Source: Novacetimonas cocois (GTDB taxonomy: Bacteria; Pseudomonadota; Alphaproteobacteria; Acetobacterales; Acetobacteraceae). Taken from it: a DNA stretch of 64,000 nt. This document shows positions 55,930 through 64,000 of this stretch, in pieces. Where the stretch lies: positions 124,001-188,000 of the forward strand of contig NZ_QEXL01000002.1 of the NCBI RefSeq assembly GCF_003311635.1, written 5' to 3'. Both the position numbers and the translations under genes were made by a program. Under the pieces are notes generated by a model, which was not told the DNA's origin, searched no databases, and saw only the letters and a program-made list of their open reading frames with translations. Numbering within the stretch: the first letter of the stretch is position 1; each line of letters opens with the position of its first letter.

Positions 55930-57015
55930 ATGCGACGCCGGAATTTCCTGCTGGGCGCCATTCCCCTTGCGGGCATGGCGCTGGGCGCGCAGGCGGAGGC
56001 TTCGGAACTGCCGGTAAAGCGGATGCCGGTCCAGGCGCAGCCGGTCGCCAATCCTCAGCTTCTGCTGGGTGGGGACAAGGGCAGCATGGCCGGGCGATGG
56101 GGCGGGCTGCTGGCGCCTGCGCTGGAACATGGCTTCATCCAGGCGCAGGGCGTTTCAACCAGGATGACGGTGGGACAGGATGGCGTCACGGCGGCCAACC
56201 TGTTCGATACCCAGACGCCGCCCGACGGCACGACCGCGCTGGCGGTTCCGGGCGCGGCGCTGGTGGCGGCCCTGTCGGGGGAGCCGCGCATCCATTTCGA
56301 CTACACCCGCTGGCTGCCACTGTTCTTCAGCCTGCTGTCGCCGGTCGTGATCGGTCGCGCGCAGCTTCACCACAATCTGGAAAACTTCATGCGGGACCGC
56401 CCGGTGCGCATCGCGGTCTCCACCCTGACGGGGATAGAACTGCCGACTGTGCTGGGCATGACGCTTTTTGGCCTGCGTCCCATTCCCGTTCCGGGACTGG
56501 CAAGCGTGAAGGATGCCGTCAGCGCCCTGCGTGACAATCAGGTCGATGTCATACAGATCCTCGACCCGCAGGGATCGCCCGAAACACGCGACGCGATCGC
56601 GGCACTGGCAAGGGACGGCTATCCCGCGCTGTTTTCCCTGATGGACAACATGCCGCCTGATGCCGGCACGCCGCATGTGCCATGCATGCATGACGTGCTG
56701 CTGCGTGAAAACCGTTCCGCCGCGTCCTCCCTCCTCCATTCCGCGTGGACGGCGCTGGCGAGTGCGGCCTCCCTCGACATCGCGCTGGTGCTGCCGATGC
56801 TGACGCCGCCCGCCCTTGTGGCGGAATGGCGTCACGCGACGGACATCGCCATCGACAGCGCGGATATCCGCACGATGGCCAGCGAGACGGGACGCAGGCT
56901 GGTGAGCGGGTCGGCATGCGCCGAATCCTTCCGGCAGATGGCGGGCGACGTCACGTCCGTCATGGCGCTGCGGCGATGGCTTGCGACCCACCTGCCGGAC
57001 TGGCGGATGGGGTAA
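55930..57015 (+). CDS. Periplasmic binding-protein-like, Tat-exported (TctC/Bug-like)
   Basis: The 361-residue protein starts MRRRNFLLGAIPLAGMALGAQA, a twin-arginine signal. The mature part has GDKGSMAGRWGGLLAPALEHG near residue 48 and PDGTTALAVPGAALVAAL near 97, which resemble the tricarboxylate-binding TctC/Bug family in spacing, but identity is weak. No transporter genes are next to it. The frame is open from 55858, but ATG 55930 matches the signal peptide. Ligand unknown. Confidence 0.6.
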   Translation: MRRRNFLLGAIPLAGMALGAQAEASELPVKRMPVQAQPVANPQLLLGGDKGSMAGRWGGLLAPALEHGFIQAQGVSTRMTVGQDGVTAANLFDTQTPPDGTTALAVPGAALVAALSGEPRIHFDYTRWLPLFFSLLSPVVIGRAQLHHNLENFMRDRPVRIAVSTLTGIELPTVLGMTLFGLRPIPVPGLASVKDAVSALRDNQVDVIQILDPQGSPETRDAIAALARDGYPALFSLMDNMPPDAGTPHVPCMHDVLLRENRSAASSLLHSAWTALASAASLDIALVLPMLTPPALVAEWRHATDIAIDSADIRTMASETGRRLVSGSACAESFRQMAGDVTSVMALRRWLATHLPDWRMG

Positions 57016-57024
57016 GGCGGTCCG

Positions 57025-57624
57025 CTACCGCCGCGACTGACGGCGCAGCAGGACACGCACCGCGCCCTGATTGGCGGCATGCGGATGCACCACCGCCAGG
57101 ATAAAGCGCCGCATGTCCGCCCGCCCCAGCCACAGCGGCAGTTCACGGCGCAGGATGCCGCCATTGGCCCCGCTGCCAAGCCCGGTGATGATTTCAACGC
57201 AACGCACATTGTCGGCACGCGCCTGAAGCAGGAACGCATGCAGGCGATGAAAGGCGGTCTGTGCGATCTGTCCATGCAGGTCCAGCCGCCGCTGCGGGCG
57301 CAGCCGCCCACTGACCAGTCCGCGCCAGCTTGTATCGTCCAGGCCGGGCCGCCTGACCCCGATTTCAATCGCGCTGCCACGGTCATGCTCCATCCTGCCA
57401 TGGGATGGGGCATGATGATGCAGCCCCGGCGCGGCAAGGCGGTGGATGTCATCCATCGGCGCTGATGGTGCCGGGGTTCCTGCTGCCTGCGCGGGTTTTT
57501 CGGCGGGGGCTGCGCGCGGGGTGGCGGGACGCGCCGCCCGGGCATGGCGCAGCGGGGAAATATCCTGCGTAAAGGCGGCCCACAGCGCCTGCTCGTCCTG
57601 ATTGAGTGTCCGACGCCGTCGCAC
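57025..57624 (-). CDS. Smr domain protein
   Basis: The 199-residue protein has a C-terminal Smr domain with RRLDLHGQIAQTAFHRLH near residue 112 (LDLHG motif) and EIITGLGSGANGGILRREL near 144. Smr domains nick DNA or RNA. The N-terminal half is Pro/Ala/His-rich and disordered. It converges with the binding-protein-like gene, with a 9-bp gap. Start at 57624 is supported only by the open frame. Confidence 0.88.
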   Translation of the reverse strand: MRRRRTLNQDEQALWAAFTQDISPLRHARAARPATPRAAPAEKPAQAAGTPAPSAPMDDIHRLAAPGLHHHAPSHGRMEHDRGSAIEIGVRRPGLDDTSWRGLVSGRLRPQRRLDLHGQIAQTAFHRLHAFLLQARADNVRCVEIITGLGSGANGGILRRELPLWLGRADMRRFILAVVHPHAANQGAVRVLLRRQSRR

Positions 57625-57766
57625 GTTTATCGCCCTTCCCCTTATGCGCTGGTCACGTTTCGCGAAAAAAACAGTGCCTCACGACAAAGTAGCGTGCGGC
57701 CTGTAACAAAGCATAGCCCTATTGCCATCCCTTATCATGACGGCGGGTAATATCCGCATGAGAAAA

Positions 57767-57793
57767 CCCCGCCACATGATGTGGCGGGGTCGA
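57767..57793 (-). terminator. Terminator downstream of the triheme peroxidase
   Basis: CCCCGCCACAT and ATGTGGCGGGG form a perfect 11-bp stem around one base, followed on the minus strand by TTTTCTC. It is nearly identical in sequence to the hairpin at 33984. It should stop transcripts from the peroxidase gene. Confidence 0.85.
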
Positions 57794-57832
57794 AACGAAG
57801 GCACCCGGATCGGGGCGCGGCCTCCGTGAAGG

Positions 57833-57910
57833 TCGTTTTTGCAGAAAGCTTCGAAAGGACGCCGCCTTTTTCAAAAAGGCGGCGTCCAAAAACTTCTGTT
57901 ATTTTATCAG
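57833..57910 (-). repeat. Dispersed three-way-junction element, copy E
   Basis: On the minus strand: AGAAGTTTTTGG, a longer first hairpin GGACGCCGCCTTTTT/AAAAAGGCGGCGTCC (perfect), TTTCGAAGCTTT, then GCAAAAACGACC. The second hairpin is eroded, but the first has base changes on both arms compared with copy D. The left flank CAGTCCGAAATAACCTGC resembles copy D. It lies just downstream of the peroxidase stop codon. Confidence 0.85.
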
Positions 57911-57931
57911 CAGGTTATTTCGGACTGCCGC

Positions 57932-59341
57932 TTACTGTTCCAGCGTCAGGGTCTGTCCCTGATACTTGCCCGTCAGGGTATTGAGGAAGGCGACAATATC
58001 GGCGACATCCTGATCGGAAATGTCGTGATCCGGCGTCTGGTACCGCGCCATGTCACGCACCGCGCCATCCAGCGTCTTGACGCTGCCGTCATGGAAATAG
58101 GGCGCGGTCAGGGCGACGTTACGCAGGTTCGGCACCTTGAAACGCTCCATGTCCTGCTGCTGATGGGTCACGGTAAAGCGTCCCTTGTCCGCATCGGTCA
58201 GGGCACCGCCACGCGCGGCGAAGTAATTCCCCTCCAGGCCCATGACCTCGAACGCCTGTCCGCCCATGGACGCGCCGGTATGACAGCCGGAACACCCGAT
58301 GCTCTTGAACAGTTCATAACCGTGCTTTTCCTGCGTATTGAGGGCGGTATCATCCCCCTTCAGATACTGGTCAAACCGGCTGTCCGGGGTCAGCAGGGTC
58401 TTTTCGAATTCGGCGATCGCGGCGGTAATCGTGTCCTGATTGATGTCCGGGCTGCCAAAGGCGGTCTGGAAATCCGCGACATAGGTCGGATCCGAACGCA
58501 GGCGGTCCGCGACACTGCCCCAGTCATGCGATCCCATTTCCAGCGGGTTCATGACCGGACCGGCCGCCTGATCGGCCAGGGTCGCCGCGCGTCCGTTCCA
58601 GAACTGGCTCTTGTTCAGGGCGGCATTGAAGACGGTAGGATCGTTGATCGGCCCCTTCTGCCCATAGATGCCCGTCGCCGTCACAAGGCCATCCATCCCC
58701 GCATGCTGGAGGCTGTGGCAGCTGGCGCAGTTCAGCTCCCCATTTTCCGACAGTTTCTTTTCAAAGAACAGGCGCTGGCCCAGCGCGACCTTGTTCGCAT
58801 CGACAGGTATGGATTCGGGCACCGGCTGCACCGGTTCGGCGGCAAAGCGCTCGGCAACGCCCGGCGTCATGTAATGCTCACGCCGTTCCTGCGCGATCCA
58901 TGCCAGCACGGCATCGCGCTGCGCGGCCGACATATGGGCATGCCAGTGCATCAGCAGGTAAAGCGACGGGGGCATGCGGTTCTGGCGCACGACTTCCTCG
59001 ATGCGGGCAAGGGCTTCCTCGCCGGGGACCTTGCCGGTCTGCAGGGCCTCGATCACGGGTTCGACCCGGAAATGGCGCAGGCCCTGTTCGCGATCGCTGC
59101 TCATCAGCTGATTGGCGACAGGCACCTTGAAATAGAACGGCAGTTCCACTTTGGCCGCGTGACAGTAATCACAGCGCGCCTCGCGGATGACATTCAGCGC
59201 GGTGGCCGAAACCGCATCGACATCGGCCGACGCCGGCGCAGGAGCCGTTTCGTGATCGAAATGCGTCAGATAGGCAACAACACCGCCATATGCCACGCCA
59301 CCCGCGGCCATAAGCCCCAGAATCGCCTTTCGTACCGACAT
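57932..59341 (-). CDS. Triheme cytochrome c peroxidase (YhjA-like quinol peroxidase)
   Basis: The 469-residue protein has an N-terminal membrane anchor (AILGLMAAGGVAYGGVVAYL) and three haem c sites: CDYCH (57-61), CASCH (205-209) and CSGCH (350-354). The last two make up the normal bacterial CCP core with LGQRLFFEKKLS and YFHDGSVKTLDGAV; the first is the extra domain of the E. coli YhjA family, which uses quinol to reduce hydrogen peroxide. This suits an organism with quinol oxidases. It is monocistronic, and its start at 59341 fits the anchor. Confidence 0.9.
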   Translation of the reverse strand: MSVRKAILGLMAAGGVAYGGVVAYLTHFDHETAPAPASADVDAVSATALNVIREARCDYCHAAKVELPFYFKVPVANQLMSSDREQGLRHFRVEPVIEALQTGKVPGEEALARIEEVVRQNRMPPSLYLLMHWHAHMSAAQRDAVLAWIAQERREHYMTPGVAERFAAEPVQPVPESIPVDANKVALGQRLFFEKKLSENGELNCASCHSLQHAGMDGLVTATGIYGQKGPINDPTVFNAALNKSQFWNGRAATLADQAAGPVMNPLEMGSHDWGSVADRLRSDPTYVADFQTAFGSPDINQDTITAAIAEFEKTLLTPDSRFDQYLKGDDTALNTQEKHGYELFKSIGCSGCHTGASMGGQAFEVMGLEGNYFAARGGALTDADKGRFTVTHQQQDMERFKVPNLRNVALTAPYFHDGSVKTLDGAVRDMARYQTPDHDISDQDVADIVAFLNTLTGKYQGQTLTLEQ

Positions 59342-59462
59342 GTCCTCTTGTTCCCCCCGTCAGTGTTCAGGGGCTGTTCTGACCGATCGGCAAAGCATTT
59401 GTCAAAATAATCATTTCAATGAAAACGAGTGGAAAGTTCGATAACGCGGGCCGCGTCGCAAC

Positions 59463-60323
59463 TCATGCCCCGCTTTCGCGCAGGGCCGCGCGTACCCGTT
59501 CACGCGCGATATCGACATATCCGCTGTCCAGATCGATCCCGATTCCGCGCGCCCCCTCCCTCAGGGCGGCGACAATGGTGGTGCCGGTCCCCATGAACGG
59601 GTCCAGCACCACCGCATCGGGACGGCCATGCAGACGTATGCACATCTGCGGCAGGCTGACGGGGAATGTCCCCGGATGGTTGTACTTCTGCGCCTTGCCC
59701 TGCACCGTTTCATACGGGACGAACCATGTATCGCCACGGCACCGTCGGTCCTGCCGATGGCCGCGCCGCGCGATGTTCGACTTGTCCATATAGGGAACGC
59801 CGACATCAAGCCGCCGCAGGTTCACGTCCCCCGAGCGCGTCAGGTGGAAAAGATGTTCGTGGTTGCGATGCAGGTAGCGATGGCTGTTCACCGGCTTGAA
59901 ATGACCGAACGTCTCCGTCCCGATCGAAATCGACTTCACCCAGCTGATATGGTTCTGCAGCGCGAACAGGCCGCGCAGCCGCACCATCAGTTCAAACGGC
60001 AGCCACGGCTGGGCCGAGGACCCGGCGATGTTGAGAAAGAACGAGGCATCGGGCTTCATCACGCGCCGGACCTGCCGCGCGATCGCCATCATCCAGTCCA
60101 GATATCCCTGTTCGTCCAGCGTATCATTATAGGTGCTGTAGCGCAGGCCGATATTGTACGGCGGCGACGTCACCACGACATCGACGCTTTCCGCCGGCAT
60201 GCGGCGCAATACCTTCAGGCAGTCGCCGCGCACCAGCTGATGCGGCCCTTCACGATAACGCACGGTACGTGGCGGCGCGGCCCCTTGCGGACCGCCCGCC
60301 GTGGTGGTGGACCGCCCAGCCAT
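59463..60323 (-). CDS. Orphan site-specific DNA methyltransferase (beta class)
   Basis: The 286-residue enzyme has the TSPPYNIGL motif IV near residue 53 and the SAM-binding DPFMGTGTTIVAALREGARG near 243, in the order of beta-class amino-methyltransferases (N4-cytosine or N6-adenine). TSPPY is common among N4-cytosine enzymes, but this is not proof. It lacks the longer C-terminal domain of CcrM. No restriction gene is adjacent, so it may be a regulatory or housekeeping methylase. It is 39 bp downstream of nothing related; mltA lies upstream on the same strand in transcription order. Confidence 0.87.
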   Translation of the reverse strand: MAGRSTTTAGGPQGAAPPRTVRYREGPHQLVRGDCLKVLRRMPAESVDVVVTSPPYNIGLRYSTYNDTLDEQGYLDWMMAIARQVRRVMKPDASFFLNIAGSSAQPWLPFELMVRLRGLFALQNHISWVKSISIGTETFGHFKPVNSHRYLHRNHEHLFHLTRSGDVNLRRLDVGVPYMDKSNIARRGHRQDRRCRGDTWFVPYETVQGKAQKYNHPGTFPVSLPQMCIRLHGRPDAVVLDPFMGTGTTIVAALREGARGIGIDLDSGYVDIARERVRAALRESGA

Positions 60324-60362
60324 GGCTTTCTACTCTTTTTTCGCACGATCACTGACGGATGC

Positions 60363-61592
60363 TCAGGACCCGTCGTCCTTGCCGTCTTTCGCTACATTGT
60401 CCTGACGGGCCACGGGACGGGGCAGTAGCACGACCATCTGGCCCACGGAATGCTGTGCCGCCGCGTCCTGCGCCGCCTCCGGCCCCCAGCCGAGATACAG
60501 GTCCGCCCGTCCGGCGCCCCTGACATCCTTGCCAAGGTCCTGCGCGAATCCCAGCCGCTTCCACGCTTCCAGATGGCCGGAGGCGCTGACGGACGTATCG
60601 ATCCAGACCGGCGCACCCAGCGGGATGACATGCCGGTCAACCGCCAGCGAACGGCCCGGCGTCAGCGCCACGCCCAGCGCCCCCGGCGCCCCGACATCCG
60701 CGGAGGCGGAAGCCAGTTCGGTAAAGAAGACATAATTCGGGTTCTGCTCCATCACGGCGCGCGCCTCGTCGCGATGGGTCTCCAGCCAGCCGCGAATCGC
60801 CTGGAAACTGACCTGTCCCTGCTGGAGATAGCCCTTCTGCACCATGATCTGGCCCAGCGGGACATAGGGCTGCCCGTTATGCCCGTCGAACCTGAGGCGG
60901 ACGACCTTTTCATTCGGCAGACGCACGCGCCCCGCCCCCTGCACCTGCATGAAGAACAGGTCCACGGGATCGGCAACCCACAGAAGCTCCAGCCTGTGGC
61001 GCGCCAGGGCGCCGTCGTCGATCTGCGCACGGGTGGGATAGGGCACGAATTTCTTGCCCTCCCAACGTCCGATCTGCATGTGCCCCTGCGCGTCGCGGAC
61101 GCGCTGCAGGTCGGCGGGACGGCGATAGACCGGGGTCTGGTAAATTCCCCCGCGCTTCAGGGATCCGCGGATTTCCGGCTCGTAATAACCGGTGAACAGC
61201 GTGCCCTGACGGTCCGCCGTCCCGATGCGGTACGGCTGGAACCATGTCTGGAAAAAACTGCGGGCGGCCACACTGTTGTCGGGCGCGACCGCGCGCGCGG
61301 CGTTACAGGCCGGCAGCCAGTCCCCGACATGGGTACCCATCCCGCCCGCGTCATCGCCAAGCGCGCTGTCGGCGGGCAGCGCCCCCAGCCGATGGCACTC
61401 CTCGACAAAGACGGACAGGGACTGCGCCGCGTCATCATCGTTCCAGCCCGGGATCTTAGTAAAGGACACGGCCTTTGTCCGGGCGGGGAACCTGTGATCG
61501 GCGGAAGACTGATGATCAAGCCGGGGAGCAATGTTATGGCAGGCGCACAGCAGCAGGACCGATGCAACGGCGGAAAGACGCTTTGTAATCAC
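60363..61592 (-). CDS. mltA: Membrane-bound lytic murein transglycosylase A
   Basis: This lipoprotein cuts the glycan strand of peptidoglycan to 1,6-anhydro ends. The 409-residue protein, starting at GTG 61592, begins with a lipobox SVLLLCAC. The MltA domain includes GTLFTGYYEPEIRGS near residue 131 and the C-terminal 3D domain GFAQDLGKDVRGAGRADLYLGWG (its Asp residues are conserved; near 350-372). No ATG is in frame near the signal; the frame opens at 61685 but would overlap the Tim44-like gene. It is downstream of the Tim44-like gene. Confidence 0.9.
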   Translation of the reverse strand: MITKRLSAVASVLLLCACHNIAPRLDHQSSADHRFPARTKAVSFTKIPGWNDDDAAQSLSVFVEECHRLGALPADSALGDDAGGMGTHVGDWLPACNAARAVAPDNSVAARSFFQTWFQPYRIGTADRQGTLFTGYYEPEIRGSLKRGGIYQTPVYRRPADLQRVRDAQGHMQIGRWEGKKFVPYPTRAQIDDGALARHRLELLWVADPVDLFFMQVQGAGRVRLPNEKVVRLRFDGHNGQPYVPLGQIMVQKGYLQQGQVSFQAIRGWLETHRDEARAVMEQNPNYVFFTELASASADVGAPGALGVALTPGRSLAVDRHVIPLGAPVWIDTSVSASGHLEAWKRLGFAQDLGKDVRGAGRADLYLGWGPEAAQDAAAQHSVGQMVVLLPRPVARQDNVAKDGKDDGS

Positions 61593-61632
61593 TATGGGGC
61601 AATCAGGCTCATATGGGTTGTACGGAACGGGT

Positions 61633-62316
61633 TCACGCGCTGCGGCTGGCACCAAGGCGCCACTGCGATGCCGGTGTCGCCCCATCCAGAATCCGCTCGA
61701 ACGTCCACAGGTCGGAAAACTCCGTCACGGCGTCCACGCCAGCCACCGGCTGACCGTTCTGGTCCAGCGTCACGCTGACCTGATCCGACACGATCCGGAC
61801 CTCGATCCGGGCATAGGGCAGGCTTGCATCCTCGACAAGTTCGGCATCCACGATCGCCATGTCGGTAATGTCACGGATTTCGCTGCGCAGGGTTTCATGC
61901 GCCTGCTGGCGCGACATGATCGCGGCCTCGAACGTGGTGAACGTGCTGTCGGTCAGGCGCTGGCGCAGGGTCTGGATATCGCCCGCGGCATAGGCCTGCA
62001 CGATCTGGCGGAAGGCGGTCTCGGCCTCCCGGATGAAAGTGTCGGGCGAAAAGCCGGGCTGACGCTGCGCGATCGCGGCCAGCACCTGTCCCACGCGCGT
62101 ATCGGGGGTGGGAATGTCATAGGTCGTCGCGGGCGGGACGGGTTCGGCCTTGCCCTCGATCACCGGCGCGGCAGGGGTGACAGGCTGCACCGGCTGCGGG
62201 GCGGGTTCAACGCCGACACGCTTTCCAAGGATGCTTCTCAGGCGGAGCACCAGAAAAGCGGCGACGAGCCCCAGAAACACCAGGTCGAGGGGGAAATGCC
62301 CAAATAAAAAATCCAT
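61633..62316 (-). CDS. Tim44-like domain protein (TimA type)
   Basis: The 227-residue protein has one N-terminal membrane helix (LDLVFLGLVAAFLVLRL) and a C-terminal Tim44 domain starting near residue 85, with FIREAETAFRQIVQAYAAGD near residue 100 and RIEVRIVSDQVSVTLDQ. Alphaproteobacterial TimA is linked to inner membrane protein handling. ATG 62316 is chosen because it places the helix at the start. It is followed by mltA on the same strand, about 40 bp apart, and is divergent from secB. Confidence 0.88.
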   Translation of the reverse strand: MDFLFGHFPLDLVFLGLVAAFLVLRLRSILGKRVGVEPAPQPVQPVTPAAPVIEGKAEPVPPATTYDIPTPDTRVGQVLAAIAQRQPGFSPDTFIREAETAFRQIVQAYAAGDIQTLRQRLTDSTFTTFEAAIMSRQQAHETLRSEIRDITDMAIVDAELVEDASLPYARIEVRIVSDQVSVTLDQNGQPVAGVDAVTEFSDLWTFERILDGATPASQWRLGASRSA

Positions 62317-62537
62317 GCCGCCTGTCCATACCGTCGGACGGGTTGCCCCGTCCCGCTGAAAATTCTTAGGCAAACATAGGCAACGCCTGATCCCAAGACA
62401 ATGCGACCGTGGCGTTTAATGTACATATCGCGGCAATTGCCCCGCCTCGCGATATGGTTGGCGAACGCGTGGAGGCATGCTACCGGCTGGAAATACGTTT
62501 TTTCTTCTCTTTGCGTTTTCAGGGAATACAGATCCAC

Positions 62538-63071
62538 ATGACCGATACGCCTTCCATCCTTCCGAAGGACGACGAGGAACCGCAGGCACAGCCCGCCCCC
62601 CCGATGGCGCTGAACATCAACCACCAGTACATCAAGGACCTGTCGTTCGAGGTGCCGGGTGGCGCGGCGATCTTCCAGCTCATGCAGGGTGCCGCGCCGA
62701 CCATCTCGATCGACATCGACACGCAGGCCAACCGCCTCCAGCAGGACCAGCCGATCTATGAGGTGACCCTGACCACCAAGATCGAGGCCAAGCTGCCCGC
62801 CGCCACGCAGGACGGGACAGCGGGCCGCACGCTGTTCATCGCGGAACTGAGCTACGCCGCGATCGCAACGCTCGTCGCCGCGCCCGACGCCATGGTCGAA
62901 CCGATGCTGATGGTCGAGGTGCCGCGCTTCATCTTCCCGTTCGTGCGCGCCATCATCTGCGACGTCACCCGCGACGGCGGCTTCCCGCCCATCGTGCTCC
63001 AGCCGATCGACTTCGTCGCGCTGTGGCAGTCAAAGCGCAATTCCTTCGCACAGGCGGCTGGCCACGCCTGA
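62538..63071 (+). CDS. secB: SecB protein-export chaperone
   Basis: The 177-residue protein keeps secretory preproteins unfolded for SecA. It has NHQYIKDLSFEVPGGAAIF near residue 28 and VPRFIFPFVRAIICDVTRDGGFPP near 132, both SecB signatures, plus an acidic N-terminus. ATG 62538 fits the family; the frame opens at 62409. It is divergent from the Tim44-like gene and ends at a good terminator. Confidence 0.96.
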   Translation: MTDTPSILPKDDEEPQAQPAPPMALNINHQYIKDLSFEVPGGAAIFQLMQGAAPTISIDIDTQANRLQQDQPIYEVTLTTKIEAKLPAATQDGTAGRTLFIAELSYAAIATLVAAPDAMVEPMLMVEVPRFIFPFVRAIICDVTRDGGFPPIVLQPIDFVALWQSKRNSFAQAAGHA

Positions 63072-63118
63072 TCGGCGGTCCACCCGGACTGCCTTCTGAC
63101 CAGGCTCCGCTCTGATCA

Positions 63119-63149
63119 GGGCCCGACGGAAATCCCGTCGGGCCTTTTT
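63119..63149 (+). terminator. Intrinsic terminator after secB
   Basis: GCCCGACGG and CCGTCGGGC pair perfectly around AAAT, followed by CTTTTT. It touches the hemD stop codon, so it may serve both genes. Confidence 0.9.
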
Positions 63150-63925
63150 CATGTCGCCGGATCCAGTGGCCCATTCCCCAGACACGCCAGCATGCCCGCA
63201 CTGTCGGGGGTGGACGCGACACCGACCGATTTCCATTCCCCCATATCCAGCACCGCTGCCGTACGATCGGAAATGACGATGGCCCGCACCTGCCGCAGCA
63301 TCGCACGCTGCGGCGGGGTCAGGGCCGCCATGAATGACTGCGCCGTCCGGGGGGAAAAGAACATGACGGCGTCGGCCCGGCCGTCGATCGTCGCGGCAAT
63401 CCGCGCAGGCAGGCGACCGCGCGCCATCACGCGATAGACGCTGCGCCGCCGCACCCGGAACCCGGCGTCGCGCAGCATCCCGGCCAGTTCCACACCATAT
63501 CCCCGCCCCACCGCCAGCAGCAGCGCACCCGCGGCGGGAGACAGATCATGCGCCACCATACGGCCCAGCCCGGCGGCGGTGCCTTCATCGGCCATTTCCA
63601 CATGCACAAACCCGGCGTCACGCGCGCGACGGGCGGTGGCCGCCCCCACCGCATAGCACGGAACATCCAGCAGGTCGGGACGCGCAATGGCCCGCACCGC
63701 CTGCCCGCTGGTCACGATGATGGCCTGGGGCAGCGGCGTTGGGGCAAGAAGCAGGGGAAGCGCCACGATATCGAGCATCGGTGCCGCCACCGGCAGCCAG
63801 CCCCGCGCGCCCACCGCGCCCATCGTTTCGGCAAGTCCCGGCGGGGGCCGGGTCACCAGTACCGCCGCCCGCCCCCCTGCGGGACGGGCGGGCGTGTCAT
63901 GTGTCGGGCTGCCCCTATTCGACAA
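63149..63925 (-). CDS. hemD: Uroporphyrinogen-III synthase
   Basis: The protein of about 258 residues closes and rearranges hydroxymethylbilane to uroporphyrinogen III. HemD proteins are poorly conserved; here VLVTRPPPGLAETMGAVG near residue 23, PQAIIVTSGQAVRAI, and VMFFSPRTAQSFMAAL near 186 fit the family pattern, and it follows hemC directly. No ATG is in frame before the conserved start except one inside hemC (63988). I use TTG 63925, which overlaps the hemC stop by 11 bp. Confidence 0.83.
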   Translation of the reverse strand: MSNRGSPTHDTPARPAGGRAAVLVTRPPPGLAETMGAVGARGWLPVAAPMLDIVALPLLLAPTPLPQAIIVTSGQAVRAIARPDLLDVPCYAVGAATARRARDAGFVHVEMADEGTAAGLGRMVAHDLSPAAGALLLAVGRGYGVELAGMLRDAGFRVRRRSVYRVMARGRLPARIAATIDGRADAVMFFSPRTAQSFMAALTPPQRAMLRQVRAIVISDRTAAVLDMGEWKSVGVASTPDSAGMLACLGNGPLDPAT

Positions 63926-64000
63926 AGATGTCCGCCGGGCTGTCGGCCCGCAGGCTGCGGCCCAGCGCGCGGCCCAGTCGAGCGGCATCGGACGGCGCGC
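63915..64000 (-). CDS. hemC: Hydroxymethylbilane synthase, C-terminal end only
   Basis: The last 27 or so codons of this gene enter the window from the right on the minus strand, ending at TAG 63917-63915. The residues (SDAARLGRALGRSLRADSP) look like the end of porphobilinogen deaminase, and the position just before hemD supports it. The call rests on a short piece plus gene order. Confidence 0.7.
   Translation of the reverse strand, partial: APSDAARLGRALGRSLRADSPADIFVE

Noticed and set aside
57839-59410. 523-codon plus-strand frame beginning MQKASKGRRLFQKGG
   Set aside because: It starts inside dispersed repeat copy E and runs antisense through the triheme peroxidase.

Overview
The window is high-GC DNA from an acetic acid bacterium (Acetobacteraceae), most like the Komagataeibacter/Gluconacetobacter group. 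The best evidence is the pair of adjacent genes for the membrane-bound PQQ alcohol dehydrogenase (quinoprotein-cytochrome subunit and triheme cytochrome subunit, 36.1-39.8 kb). A four-gene ubiquinol oxidase operon (29.5-33.4 kb), a class I lysyl-tRNA synthetase and a CIRCE-controlled groESL operon agree with an alphaproteobacterial assignment. Both ends cut genes: a flavoprotein on the left and hemC on the right. I see no rRNA, tRNA, CRISPR array, prophage or insertion sequence.

Layout. 0-4 kb: a flavin-dependent oxidoreductase, a LysR regulator and a dihydropyrimidinase-like protein that has lost nearly all its metal ligands. 4.2-11.6 kb: polyphosphate metabolism (ppx, ppk), an Hda-like DnaA regulator, purM-purN and ndk. 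11.7-15.1 kb: an ABC-F ATPase and an AI-2E-type permease. 15.2-23.0 kb: a glycan segment with an AT-rich GT-C-like membrane protein, a HAD phosphatase, a DegT/DnrJ aminotransferase, a FlaA1/WbpM-like dehydratase and a WecA-like initiating transferase. 23.1-29.4 kb: a small secreted protein, a MarR-like regulator, an M17 aminopeptidase, a SUV3-type helicase with an S4 protein, and ferredoxin. 29.5-42 kb: respiration (cyo, adh) plus a BAX-inhibitor-like protein, thpR, a sirtuin, a uracil-DNA-glycosylase-like protein and MarC. 42.1-49.2 kb: a shortened MprF-like protein beside lysyl-tRNA synthetase, a DinG-like helicase and a cold shock protein. 49.5-55.8 kb: groESL, a dienelactone hydrolase, mtnP, a lone cytochrome c1 gene and hemF. 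55.9-64 kb: a Tat-exported binding-protein-like gene, an Smr protein, a triheme peroxidase, an orphan DNA methyltransferase, mltA, a Tim44-like protein, secB and hemD-hemC.

The respiratory genes fit oxidative fermentation. AdhAB passes electrons from ethanol to ubiquinone, the cyo oxidase burns ubiquinol with oxygen, and the triheme peroxidase may offer a second quinol sink using peroxide. Cytochrome c1 is present without the other bc1 genes next to it.

The most unusual structure is not a gene. Five copies of a dispersed intergenic element (about 90 bases core, roughly 120 with flanks) lie near 4.14, 10.98, 17.24, 52.83 and 57.83 kb, all at 3' ends of genes. The best copy (52826-52915) folds as a perfect three-way junction: a 12-bp closing stem and two perfect hairpins of 11 and 10 bp. 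Other copies show compensatory changes in the first hairpin. I take it to be a REP/MITE-like family that may act in transcript termination or mRNA 3'-end processing. It also makes false N-terminal extensions in open reading frames.
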